This document shows positions 1 to 7,018 of a DNA stretch of 9,383 nucleotides, piece by piece (the stretch's first letter is position 1; each line of letters begins with the position of its first letter). Source of the DNA: Kiritimatiellia bacterium (GTDB lineage: Bacteria > Verrucomicrobiota > Kiritimatiellia > SLAD01); assembly GCA_007127595.1 (NCBI GenBank), contig SKZA01000057.1, positions 1-9,383 on the forward strand. The letters are read 5' to 3'. Both the position numbers and the translations under genes were made by a program. Below the pieces are notes generated by a model, which saw only the letters and a list, made by a program, of their open reading frames with translations, was not told where the DNA came from and made no database searches.

Positions 1-529
1 CAAGCATTCTGGCCTGGACAATTTGCCGATGCCATTCCAATCGGCTCCCCACCGCGCCGAATACCGCTAACGGCTCCGCATGATCGGGAGCCCGGAGCGG
101 CACCAGCACATCGATCACGTTCGCATCCGGGCGATGTGTAAGCAAAGCTGACGTGCGTCCAACCGCTTGTGCGAACGAGATCTCATCTTCCTTTACTTCG
201 ATAGCCGATGCATCGACAGCCTCAGACATCACCATGATCCGCCAATGCCGCTCATGTGGAATGGCAATATAGAGGTAATCATAGAGCGGATGCGGTGTGG
301 CCATACCCGTCAATTGCTCGCGCAATCGCGACTCGTCTTCCGGACTCATCGCGCGAATACGCTCAAGATTCACCGCCTCGCTGAAGGACGCAACGACGCG
401 CAACATATCCTCATGGATTCGATCCGTCCGGCGCGCACCCAGCCAATGGGTCGAGATCCCTCCCGAGAGGAGGACCAGCACCACGAGCGCTGCGACCCAG
501 CGTCCACTTCCCACATTCAGGTAGGCCAT
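1..529 (-). CDS. Sensor protein, periplasmic sensory part (partial, frameshifted continuation of the upstream reading frame)
   Basis: This minus-strand frame is open from the ATG at 529 to the window edge without a stop, giving about 176 residues. It starts MAYLNVGSGRW, followed by a membrane helix (VAALVVLVLLSGGIS) and then an extracytoplasmic segment with NLERIRAMSPEDESRLREQL, YDYLYIAIPHERHWRIMVM and, near the edge, GAVGSRLEWHRQIVQARML. From memory, this order resembles the extracytoplasmic part of membrane-bound PAS histidine kinases or diguanylate cyclases, where 'NIERVKALSG..', 'FVYLMGRRPDG' and 'GMDIDA..W' occur in that order. The output domain (kinase or GGDEF) must lie to the left of the window. 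The frame overlaps the stop of the upstream frame by 13 nt. The same frame is open further upstream and reads VAYDLHWEERVGRYMAYLN, which fits a linker after a membrane helix. The ATG at 529 is therefore probably an internal methionine of one longer protein. Confidence 0.7.
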   Translation of the reverse strand, partial: MAYLNVGSGRWVAALVVLVLLSGGISTHWLGARRTDRIHEDMLRVVASFSEAVNLERIRAMSPEDESRLREQLTGMATPHPLYDYLYIAIPHERHWRIMVMSEAVDASAIEVKEDEISFAQAVGRTSALLTHRPDANVIDVLVPLRAPDHAEPLAVFGAVGSRLEWHRQIVQARML

Positions 530-1281
530 ATAACGCCCCACCCGCTCTTCCCAATGCAGGTCATAGGCCACAACACTCCCCCGGCGATAAGCATGGCGGC
601 GAACATCCGAAAGACGGGCGGAGGGACGCCGAACCAGTCCATCCAGCGGGTATCGGCCGGCCAGAACGAAGGGAGCACGTGGTGCGCAGGAACAACCAAT
701 CCGGTCAGCAAAGCGTAAACAAACATCGCCGCGGCGGCCGTCAACCAGGCACGACGCGCCTTGGCCGTGGCCTGTTCAGCCATGGCCCGTAGACCCCATG
801 CCGCCAGCAGGCCGGCCGGCAATCCCATACATAAACGCGCCCACACAAAACCGCTTTCAAGCCAGCCGTGACGCCATACCCCTGCGGTGAACAAGAGGAG
901 GAACGGCGCATAGATCCAAAGGCCTGGTTGTGCGGATTGCCGGATACGCAAGTGGCGTCGCCCAAATTCCAATAGGGTGAGGAAGGAAGCCGTCAAAATG
1001 ATTAAACGCAAGCCGTCAAAGGCGGCGGACGGCTTGACCGCCAGTGCCGCCATGTCCAACCATTCATTCAGACCATGGACAGCGGCAAAGATGCCCAGCC
1101 AACAACAGGAAAAACCGGAGGGCGCGCGGTGCCGATGGGCCAGACATACAACCGCAAGGAAAATGAATGCAAGTCCGTACAGGAAGTAGACGTAATCCAG
1201 ATTCTGAATCCACAGGTTCATTGCCGTGCCGCATGACGCTATGGCGAATAGAATAGGCGTTTCTACGCGCTTCACAAGCAC
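517..1281 (-). CDS. Multi-helix membrane sensor domain (N-terminal part of a split sensor gene)
   Basis: This encodes a 254-residue, very hydrophobic protein with about six to seven predicted membrane helices, for example YVYFLYGLAFIFLAVVCLAH, LRLIILTASFLTLLEFG and WLTAAAAMFVYALLTGLVVP. The 'FLYGLAFIFLAV...GLNEWLDM' pattern and a late 'VPPPVFRMFAAMLIAG' segment resemble the N-terminal integral-membrane sensory module of signalling proteins that continue into an extracytoplasmic loop and a kinase or GGDEF output. The start is taken as GTG at 1281; the frame is closed by TAA about 60 nt upstream and no ATG lies between, and the ribosome binding site is weak. The last 17 residues (WPMTCIGKSGWGVIWPT) do not fit the family. 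The overlapping frame carries the expected continuation, so this is probably the front half of a gene broken or mis-sequenced at the five-C run 578-582. It could instead be two overlapping genes, which I consider less likely. Confidence 0.65.
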   Translation of the reverse strand: MLVKRVETPILFAIASCGTAMNLWIQNLDYVYFLYGLAFIFLAVVCLAHRHRAPSGFSCCWLGIFAAVHGLNEWLDMAALAVKPSAAFDGLRLIILTASFLTLLEFGRRHLRIRQSAQPGLWIYAPFLLLFTAGVWRHGWLESGFVWARLCMGLPAGLLAAWGLRAMAEQATAKARRAWLTAAAAMFVYALLTGLVVPAHHVLPSFWPADTRWMDWFGVPPPVFRMFAAMLIAGGVLWPMTCIGKSGWGVIWPT

Positions 1282-1419
1282 ATTTGTCCGCGCGGATGCA
1301 CATTGACCATCAGCATCAGCCGCCTGTTACCGCGGCACGGCGCTGAGTGAGCAGACGATCAGTTGCTTGCCACGTGCCACCGAGCGGATTCACAGCCTTG
1401 CGCCGCCCTGTGCGTCATT

Positions 1420-2283
1420 TCACGGAACAAGCGGCACGTGCGGGCGTACGCGGAAGAAACGGTTGGTGGAATCTGCAGACGGAATCGTTCGCAGCATTGC
1501 ACCGTTGACACCATTCATCACACCGAAGCCGGCGTCTTCCCACGCCTCGTCGTCCAACAGATCCGGCGTCATTTCCAACTGATATTGACGCGACGCGCGC
1601 GTGCCCCATGTAACCTGCACGGCGTTCGATCCGCCGAGGGTCCCTTCTTCTATCCACGTAATGCGCGCGCCCATCGGCGTCGTCGGATTGGATCCCCACG
1701 CGTAATACAGACGCACCTCATCGTCGCTCAATCCATCCAATAAGACACCCATCATCGCTTCCCACGCGGCGGGCACACCCGTCACCGTACCCTCAGGGCC
1801 GGGCTCAAGATAATCGGTCTGCGCAAAAGCCTGGCTATTGCTCAAGCTGATCCAACCGACGTTGGCGCCCCACACGTAACCGGAAAGCGCGCCGGTTTGG
1901 AAATCAACTTGCGGCTCGTACCCGGTCTCACCATGACCAAAATTCAGCCAACCGATATTGGCGCCATACGCATATCCGGTGAGGTTCCCTTCGCCGTCAT
2001 GGTTGACGCCCCAATCGGTCGACGAATTATTCGCATACGACCACCCATTCGCAGGTGTCCCGCTGCCCATGCTGATCCAGCCGACATTGGGACTCCAGAC
2101 GTAACCGGTGCTGTAGAAAAGCCCCAGTTCAGCGCCATCCGTTACGTCGCCTCGCAAGTTCAGCCAGCCGATATTGGCGCCGTAGGCGAAAGCGTTGTCC
2201 GTGTTGATCGAGGTGGCGGAGAACCCCGCCTGGACACTCAATCCGACAATAAGTGTGGCCATGAGTATGAGTCGGTTCTTCAT
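1420..2283 (-). CDS. Secreted protein with four GANIGW/NVGWIS motifs and a C-terminal beta-rich domain
   Basis: This is a 287-residue exported protein. The signal peptide covers residues 1-22 (KNR, then a hydrophobic stretch ending GFSA). The N-terminal half has four related motifs: AYGANIGWLN (33-42), GYVWSPNVGWIS (60-71), GYAYGANIGWLN (103-114) and GYVWGANVGWIS (135-146). They alternate between two types, so the unit looks like a duplicated pair. The C-terminal part (about 170-287), with VQVTWGTRASRQYQLEMTPDL and ending TNRFFRVRP, resembles the terminal domain of many Verrucomicrobia/Kiritimatiellota secreted proteins. I recognise no catalytic motif and no PEP-CTERM anchor. The ATG at 2283 is preferred over one at 2322 because GAGGAGG sits 5 nt upstream and the signal peptide begins there. 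The gene starts 11 nt after the stop of the preceding beta-helix gene, whose TAG touches this ribosome binding site, implying translational coupling. Its function is unknown; a surface or matrix role is inference. Confidence 0.85.
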   Translation of the reverse strand: MKNRLILMATLIVGLSVQAGFSATSINTDNAFAYGANIGWLNLRGDVTDGAELGLFYSTGYVWSPNVGWISMGSGTPANGWSYANNSSTDWGVNHDGEGNLTGYAYGANIGWLNFGHGETGYEPQVDFQTGALSGYVWGANVGWISLSNSQAFAQTDYLEPGPEGTVTGVPAAWEAMMGVLLDGLSDDEVRLYYAWGSNPTTPMGARITWIEEGTLGGSNAVQVTWGTRASRQYQLEMTPDLLDDEAWEDAGFGVMNGVNGAMLRTIPSADSTNRFFRVRPHVPLVP

Positions 2284-2294
2284 AACAACCTCCT

Positions 2295-3560
2295 CTATTC
2301 TTCCAGCCGGAAGTTCGCCCACGCATCGTTCGGTATGGGGATAGACTCCACTACCTGACCATACGTGTCGTCCGATGAGGTCGTAAGCGGCTCACCGAAG
2401 ACGGTGTTTCCCGTGACCACGATCCCCTCGGTGTCATGCATATGAATACCCTGCGCAGCCTCGCCCGATACGTGGTTGGCCTGAACAACGCCACCCACCG
2501 CCTCTACCATGCGAATGTTGCGATCGAAGTTACCGGCGAGCAGGTTATTTTCGACAAAAGTATTCTGCACCTCTCGATCATCGACGATGTCAGCGAGGAA
2601 GACGATTCCGCCGGTGGCTGGACCGCTCCCGGATACCACATTGCCGTGAACCCGCGTCCCACTAGTCACACCGGCGCCCGACCCTAGAGACACAATGCCC
2701 GATGCTCCATGATCGTGGATCACATTATTTATGATCGATGTGTCTACAAAATGGCCGCCGTCACTCACTCGCATATAGATGCCTCGAGTAGCGTTATCCA
2801 ACAAGGTATTGTCCCGTAATTGAGTGCCACTAATCGTGCCCGCCGAAGCCCACAGCTGAACACCGAACCGTGCAGCCGCCCCCCCAGACGTTGCATTTCC
2901 TGCGACGGTGCATCCGCTCATGTGGTTATTCAACAGCTGGCCATTAAGCGATGCCACCATGGAAACGCCATGCTCAACATTGCGCACAATGACCGATTGT
3001 TCGATCCGATTTCCTTCGACAACGCCCTCTGATTGCGATCGAAGTTTGATGCCGTCCCCCCCGTTGTTTGCGACAATGCAATCGCGGATCACGTTCCCCG
3101 CCACGAGCTGACCGGATCCTGACGCCCGCAAAAGGAATCCTCGCTCGGTCATATTACGCACACGCAACCGTTCATAAACTCCGTTACGACTGCCCTCGAG
3201 TCGCACACCCGTCTCAAACCCTTCGATCACGCCATTACGGACCACCGTGTTTTCCACGCCGGAGGAAACAAAGACGCCCTCCGAGTCGGTCCCTGCAAGC
3301 GTAAAGCCCATCAGGTCAATCGTCACGTTATCCGCCTCAACCGTAATCCCGCCGTCGGCGCCGGCGTACAGATTCCCGGTCAAATAATAGGACCCCGGCT
3401 CATCGATTGTGTACGGAACAGATTCAATCGGCGTTCTCGACTCTAACTCATCCAGTGTTCGCATGGTGGCATCCGGCGGCCCGAGCGGAGACAAAGGCCC
3501 CTGCGCGTGGGCGGCGAACACGAGCACAAACAAAGCGCTTATCATAAAGAATCGTTTCAT
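2295..3560 (-). CDS. Secreted right-handed parallel beta-helix protein (paralog 2)
   Basis: This is an exported protein of 421 residues. The signal peptide is MKRFFMISALFVLVFAAHA, with likely cleavage before QGPL. A short header follows (GPL..LGPPDATMRTLDELESRTPI), then PYTIDEPGSYYLTGNL and GITVEADNVTIDLMGFTLAG. This opening is typical of bacterial PbH1/NosD-like beta-helix proteins. The rest is a ladder of turns of the type GN.I.D..V..N...GI.L, for example GNVIRDCIVANNGGDGIKL and GNTVFGEP near the end. No polysaccharide-lyase catalytic residues can be assigned by eye. The ATG at 3560 is chosen because AAGGAGG lies 7 nt before it; the in-frame ATG at 3566 is too close to that site. It shares its header and a C-terminal NAWANF with the gene just upstream, so the two arose by duplication. 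It is the middle gene of a three-gene unit. Binding or degradation of a surface polysaccharide is possible but unproven. Confidence 0.88.
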   Translation of the reverse strand: MKRFFMISALFVLVFAAHAQGPLSPLGPPDATMRTLDELESRTPIESVPYTIDEPGSYYLTGNLYAGADGGITVEADNVTIDLMGFTLAGTDSEGVFVSSGVENTVVRNGVIEGFETGVRLEGSRNGVYERLRVRNMTERGFLLRASGSGQLVAGNVIRDCIVANNGGDGIKLRSQSEGVVEGNRIEQSVIVRNVEHGVSMVASLNGQLLNNHMSGCTVAGNATSGGAAARFGVQLWASAGTISGTQLRDNTLLDNATRGIYMRVSDGGHFVDTSIINNVIHDHGASGIVSLGSGAGVTSGTRVHGNVVSGSGPATGGIVFLADIVDDREVQNTFVENNLLAGNFDRNIRMVEAVGGVVQANHVSGEAAQGIHMHDTEGIVVTGNTVFGEPLTTSSDDTYGQVVESIPIPNDAWANFRLEE

Positions 3561-3585
3561 GGTCATTCCTCCTTGTACTTCAAAC

Positions 3586-4818
3586 TCAGCGACTGAAATT
3601 TGCCCACGCGTTCGGATTGCTCAGTTGTCCCGATGCGCTGATTTCCGGCGCAACCAAGTTTCCCGTGCCGACCGTAAAGGACGTCGTGTTGTCGAGGGAT
3701 ATATTGCGAAAGACAAACGCGCTGGTAGAGCCAATGGCGTAGCCAACAGAGTGCCCGACGACCTTGTTTCCTTCAACACGGGTTCCTTCGGTTCCGCCAA
3801 ACAAGCGAATGCCGTCGCTGCCGTTCTGCATCACATACGAATCACGAATCAGGTTGCCTTCTGCGGTTCCGCCTACGGACGCATTCAAATAGATACCAAA
3901 ATTGTTGTTCTCAGCAATGTGATTGCCGAGCAGCTTGTTTCCATTGGCGTGGCCGCCCAGCAACCCTTGAACGGACAAGCCAATGTTTCCGTTCCGCATG
4001 ATCTGATTGTCACGAACAGCATTGCCGATCGCCTCCGATTCGCTTCCCTCGGCCGCTAGGCGCAGGCCGTCGTTTGCGTTATCGATGATTTGCGAACCCG
4101 TCACGACATTGCCGTTACACCGGCCTCCGTCTTCACTCGATATAGCAATTCCACGCGATCCCGTTCCGGACACCACACAATCACGTATGATATTGGCCGA
4201 GGCACGCCCGGCGTCTGCCAGCAAACGAATGCCCGCCTGCCCGTTGTCAGATATTACTGAATCCAAGATCATATTGCCGTTAACGGAACCCGCGGCCGCC
4301 TGCATAACAATACCTGCGCCGTTCCCCGTCACCCGCAACCGCGACAACACGTTGCCGTTGGCTTCATCGCCGTCACCGATGATCAGGACACCCTCCGCGC
4401 TGTTATCTTTGATCGCCAAGTCTTCGAAGCGGTTGTAGCTTCGGCCTACGACGAACAGGCCTGTCTCGAATCCTTGGATCGTTCCATTTCGGACCTCGAC
4501 GCCCTGGCCAAAAACGATCACCCCAATGTTACCACCCGATCCGGCCAATGTATGACCTTGTAGATCTATGGTCACCGAATCGGCCTCCACCGTGATGCCG
4601 TTAAGGCCCGTGCTCAGACTTTCCGTAACGATGTACGAACCCGATTCCGTGATAATGTAGGGTAACTCGTCGATCGGCGTGCGCGGCTCGATCTGGTCGA
4701 GTGACTTCATGGTTTCCGCCGGACCGCTGTCCGGTTGCAAGGGGCCCTGTGCATGTACGCATGTGGCGGCCAGTAGCGCGCTCAGCGCTAAACAAACAGA
4801 CCATCGGAATGATCTCAT
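3586..4818 (-). CDS. Secreted right-handed parallel beta-helix protein (paralog 1)
   Basis: This is an exported protein of 410 residues with a signal peptide over about residues 1-23 (ending TCVHA, cleavage before QGPL). Its header, QGPL..DSGPAETMKSLDQIEPRTPI, followed by GSYIVTESL and GITVEADSVTIDLQGHTLAG, is nearly the same as in the next gene. Residues 155-350 form seven tandem turns of 26-29 residues with the pattern GN.I.D..I..NG..GI.L......G. Examples are GNMILDSVISDNGQAGIRL and GNLIRDSYVMQNGSDGIRL. This is a regular parallel beta-helix (PbH1) with asparagine ladders. It ends NAWANFSR. AGGAGG is placed 6-7 nt before the ATG. It is the first gene of the minus-strand unit, with 25 nt to the next start. 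There is no membrane anchor and no recognisable catalytic triad. An adhesin, matrix or carbohydrate-active role is inference. Confidence 0.88.
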   Translation of the reverse strand: MRSFRWSVCLALSALLAATCVHAQGPLQPDSGPAETMKSLDQIEPRTPIDELPYIITESGSYIVTESLSTGLNGITVEADSVTIDLQGHTLAGSGGNIGVIVFGQGVEVRNGTIQGFETGLFVVGRSYNRFEDLAIKDNSAEGVLIIGDGDEANGNVLSRLRVTGNGAGIVMQAAAGSVNGNMILDSVISDNGQAGIRLLADAGRASANIIRDCVVSGTGSRGIAISSEDGGRCNGNVVTGSQIIDNANDGLRLAAEGSESEAIGNAVRDNQIMRNGNIGLSVQGLLGGHANGNKLLGNHIAENNNFGIYLNASVGGTAEGNLIRDSYVMQNGSDGIRLFGGTEGTRVEGNKVVGHSVGYAIGSTSAFVFRNISLDNTTSFTVGTGNLVAPEISASGQLSNPNAWANFSR

Positions 4819-4850
4819 ATGATTCCTCCTTCTTCTGGTGCGCGGCTCAT

Positions 4851-4867
4851 CTTCCCATTGCGGGAAG
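4851..4867 (-). promoter_or_regulatory. Small perfect hairpin in the leader of the beta-helix unit
   Basis: The arms cttccc (4851-4856) and gggaag (4862-4867) are perfect reverse complements around a 5-nt loop, about 33-49 nt upstream of the ATG at 4818. No U-run follows, so it is not a terminator. It could modulate mRNA stability or be a palindromic operator. A chance 6-bp palindrome is also possible. Confidence 0.3.
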
Positions 4868-4932
4868 CAGTGGCGGGGGATTTCCCAAAACCGGAAATAT
4901 ACCGCGCGTATACTGTTGGTTTCTTCCTACTC

Positions 4933-4960
4933 ACCCTAAGAGATGAGCTACACATGTCAA
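4933..4960 (-). promoter_or_regulatory. Weak candidate promoter for the beta-helix unit
   Basis: On the minus strand a perfect TTGACA -35 box lies at 4960-4955. At 16 nt spacing the -10 position reads TAGGGT, which keeps only the first, second and last consensus bases. It is correctly oriented and about 115 nt upstream of the first gene of the unit. The poor -10 makes this tentative. Confidence 0.2.
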
Positions 4961-5061
4961 CCCTATACCCGGTTGAGAAGAGGCACGAACAAGAGAATAT
5001 CCACGCGCATGGTTACCTCATCCGGGAACGCTGAGCCCCAGTCCGGCAATGGGAGTGAAGG

Positions 5062-5184
5062 CTCCGCCCCTATTCACGCGGTTACCTTCCGCACTACGCC
5101 CCCAAACGCATCCACCCGTTCGCAACTTTCCGCCTCGCCGATTCGCTGTCCCAATCGAAACTGCGGGAACTCGAGGCGGAGTTA
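5062..5184 (+). pseudogene. Remnant of a REP-associated tyrosine transposase (RAYT, Y1/HuH family), N-terminal fragment
   Basis: Read on the plus strand, these 41 codons give LRPYSRGYLPHYAPKRI, then HPFATFRLADSLSQSKLRELEAEL. This matches from memory the conserved start of RAYT transposases, where 'RGYLPH(F/Y)....I..VTFRLADSLP....L...EAEL' precedes the HuH catalytic motif. A TGA at 5056-5058 closes the frame upstream and there is no start codon. The fragment ends where the stop codon of the opposing TPR gene begins. The frame stays open beyond 5184, but only as antisense of that gene. The HuH pair and catalytic tyrosine are absent, so this is a dead relic. RAYTs are single-copy domesticated transposases that act on REP palindromes. 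A REP-like hairpin occurs in this window at 8847-8870, and a degenerate one may sit beside this fragment. Confidence 0.7.
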
Positions 5185-6888
5185 TTCCCCCATGAACTGG
5201 CGCGCTTCGACGATCAGCGGATGATCGTCCAAGCCGGCGCTCTTCAACAATCTCTCGTAGTACCGACGCGCCTGTTCGTCATCGCCCAGCGCGCGCGCTG
5301 CGCGCGATGCGCCAAGCAACGTGTTCCGCCGGCCCGGCCAGATGGCGTCGCCCGCTTCATACGCCTCCAGCGCCTCATCGGGGCGATCCAACGCCATCAA
5401 CAGGTCACCCAAGGCTTCGTACGGAGGATACAACGCGCCCGGGGTGACGGGATGTTTTTCCACCGTCGGTTCGAGCTTGGCCGACTCGCGAATAAGTTCC
5501 ACCGCCTTATCAGGGTCGCCATCAGCCCACGCCAGCCAACCGCTCAAGATCAGCCGGTCCACTTCGATATAGGTTTCGAACGCCTCTTCCCCCGCCTCGC
5601 GCGCCTGATCGCGCAACGCGATGATTTCCTGTTCGGTCGCGCGCGCCGCTTCCGCATCACCGGTCTTCAACGCGCCCATGCCACGTGCGAACCAACTAAT
5701 GGCGCGCGGCCAACCGTAACGCTCCCACGAAAGGTAATCCGGCCGGTCGGGCCGGACCCGCGCGGCCGCCTCCCAATCACGCCGCTCAACGGCATAGCGT
5801 GCGGGCATGATGGCTTTGTGAAAGGCGACGATGAAATCGTCCTGGTACGGCGCGGTGGTCAGGGCCTCCTGCAACACTTCATGAGCGCCTTCATCATTGG
5901 CCTGTTGCAGAAAGCCGTAGAGTTTGTAGTCCAGCGCATGGATATGATGAAGCGACACGCGGTCGCCCACCGGGAAGTTCAACGCGGATTTCGCCGACCG
6001 CGTATTCCAATCGATGACCTCCGGCCAGTGACCGAGTCGCACGTAGATATGCGATGGCATGTGCAACGCGTGCGGCACTTCGGGCGCGATCTTCCCGTAC
6101 GCCTCGACCCTGTCCAGCGCGTTTTCGGCGCGACCGTCCACATCCGTGGCATGAATACTATAGTGAATGCCCCCGGGATGCATGGGCGCGTCTTCAAACA
6201 CCTTGCGCAGCACGCGTTCAGCCTCGTCCAGCAACGGGTCGCGGTTCCGCACCACCTGCGCCAGCGCCACCCGGGAGAGGCCGTACAACGCCGCGGTATC
6301 CAGATCGTCGGAATGGGTTTCGTACGCCTGCTCCAAACCTTCAGCCCAACGCGCAATGCGCGTCCAGTAATCGGCCGTCTCCGGATCGCGGAAGAACGCC
6401 GCAGTGGATTCGATCAACAGCCGTTCGCGATCGGTTTGCGCCAGTTCACGCGCCTGCTCGCTCAACTCCCAGCCACGCTGCAGATCTTCGGGGCTTGGGC
6501 GCCCCGGCCATAGCGGCTGGAACAGGGAGGTGGCGATACCCCAATAGGCCATCGCGCAGTCGGGATCCTTTTCGGCGATCGACTCGAACGTCGAACGCGC
6601 CTGGCGATACATCATGTGATGCAACATGCCGAGCCCGAGATCGAACGTGTCCCGAATCGCTTCGTCGCCCGTCACATTGAAATTCACATATCCGACCGAC
6701 TGCTTCTTTTCGCCGGATGGATTTTCCTTCTGCGCCGTCGGATTTTCGTACCGGTCCAACTCGGGAACATTGACCGCTTCGGGCACGTAGCAACAGGGAC
6801 ATTCATCGCTCTGCGCGGAACCATACGAACTGGACAATACGAAACCGGCGAGCAGGGCTGCGCCCATTGATAAGGTGTTGGACTTCAT
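5182..6888 (-). CDS. Exported TPR protein with CPCC motif and histidine-rich centre
   Basis: This encodes 568 residues with a Sec signal peptide (about 1-25, ending SYGSA before QSDE). Just inside the mature N-terminus is C30-P-C-C33. TPR-like helical pairs occur at about 78-125 (LGLGMLHHMMYRQARSTFE...AYWGIA), 445-475, 488-520 and 527-550. The central part is unusually rich in histidine: MHPGGIHYSIHATDV (236-250), HALHMPSHIYVRLGH (273-287) and HHIHALDYKL (314-323). From memory, the HPGGIHY...HMPSHIY pattern is a conserved signature in a family of bacterial TPR proteins annotated only as 'tetratricopeptide repeat protein'. Its biochemical role is not known to me. GAGGAGG lies 6 nt before the ATG, and no alternative start is needed. 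It appears monocistronic, diverges from the efflux operon, and its stop abuts the RAYT relic. Metal binding by the Cys and His residues is inference. The C-terminus looks complete. Confidence 0.87.
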   Translation of the reverse strand: MKSNTLSMGAALLAGFVLSSSYGSAQSDECPCCYVPEAVNVPELDRYENPTAQKENPSGEKKQSVGYVNFNVTGDEAIRDTFDLGLGMLHHMMYRQARSTFESIAEKDPDCAMAYWGIATSLFQPLWPGRPSPEDLQRGWELSEQARELAQTDRERLLIESTAAFFRDPETADYWTRIARWAEGLEQAYETHSDDLDTAALYGLSRVALAQVVRNRDPLLDEAERVLRKVFEDAPMHPGGIHYSIHATDVDGRAENALDRVEAYGKIAPEVPHALHMPSHIYVRLGHWPEVIDWNTRSAKSALNFPVGDRVSLHHIHALDYKLYGFLQQANDEGAHEVLQEALTTAPYQDDFIVAFHKAIMPARYAVERRDWEAAARVRPDRPDYLSWERYGWPRAISWFARGMGALKTGDAEAARATEQEIIALRDQAREAGEEAFETYIEVDRLILSGWLAWADGDPDKAVELIRESAKLEPTVEKHPVTPGALYPPYEALGDLLMALDRPDEALEAYEAGDAIWPGRRNTLLGASRAARALGDDEQARRYYERLLKSAGLDDHPLIVEARQFMGE

Positions 6889-6958
6889 GAGAACCTCCTC
6901 TCTTTCAATCTTTCCTTCCTACAAGCCTGACACAGGAAACCGAGGGATCAAGGATAAA

Positions 6959-6974
6959 CCCGGAAAAATCCGGG
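6959..6974 (-). promoter_or_regulatory. Short perfect hairpin in the leader of the TPR gene
   Basis: cccgga and tccggg form a perfect 6-bp stem around an AAAA loop, about 70 nt upstream of the TPR start. There is no adjacent T-run on either strand. It may be a leader structure or an operator palindrome. Confidence 0.3.
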
Positions 6975-7018
6975 GCGGGCACTACAGGTATGCCGAGCGA
7001 GAATCCGAGCCTCCCTAC

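Larger units (their letters stand above)
4819..5061. other. Leader/upstream region of the minus-strand secreted-protein unit
   Basis: No gene is supported in this stretch; short open frames on the plus strand have no ribosome binding site or recognisable protein. Reading toward 4819, it contains the AGGAGG site of the beta-helix gene, a perfect 6-bp hairpin (cttccc/gggaag with a 5-nt loop at 4851-4867), an A/T-richer patch around 4885-4905 and a TTGACA box at 4955-4960. Transcription of the three-gene unit most likely begins here. Confidence 0.5.

Noticed and set aside
167..718. A 183-codon plus-strand open frame at the left end
   Set aside because: It lies opposite the sensor gene, whose minus-strand frames contain membrane helices and family-like motifs. 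This frame has the composition of a shadow.
1282..1419. A terminator after the three-gene secreted unit
   Set aside because: Reading leftward from 1419 there are only weak complementary segments (cacag/ctgtg with a 12-nt loop) and no T-run, so no intrinsic terminator is supported.
2284..2322. An upstream ATG at 2322 extending the GANIGW protein by 13 residues
   Set aside because: The extension overlaps the end of the preceding gene and puts charged residues before the signal peptide. The ATG at 2283 has a perfect ribosome binding site and normal signal-peptide geometry.
3409..4059. A 216-codon plus-strand open frame opposite the beta-helix genes
   Set aside because: It spans the junction of two real minus-strand genes, and its residues mirror the antisense of the beta-helix repeats. 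It has no ribosome binding site.
4943..5224. A 93-codon plus-strand open frame before the TPR gene
   Set aside because: It overlaps the RAYT relic in another frame, has no ribosome binding site, and encodes low-complexity Ser/Arg/Pro-rich sequence.
5221..6513. A 430-codon open frame on the plus strand opposite the TPR gene
   Set aside because: It is antisense to a well-supported gene with signal peptide, ribosome binding site and TPRs. Its translation is arginine-rich with no recognisable domain. It is continuous with the RAYT relic frame only by chance.
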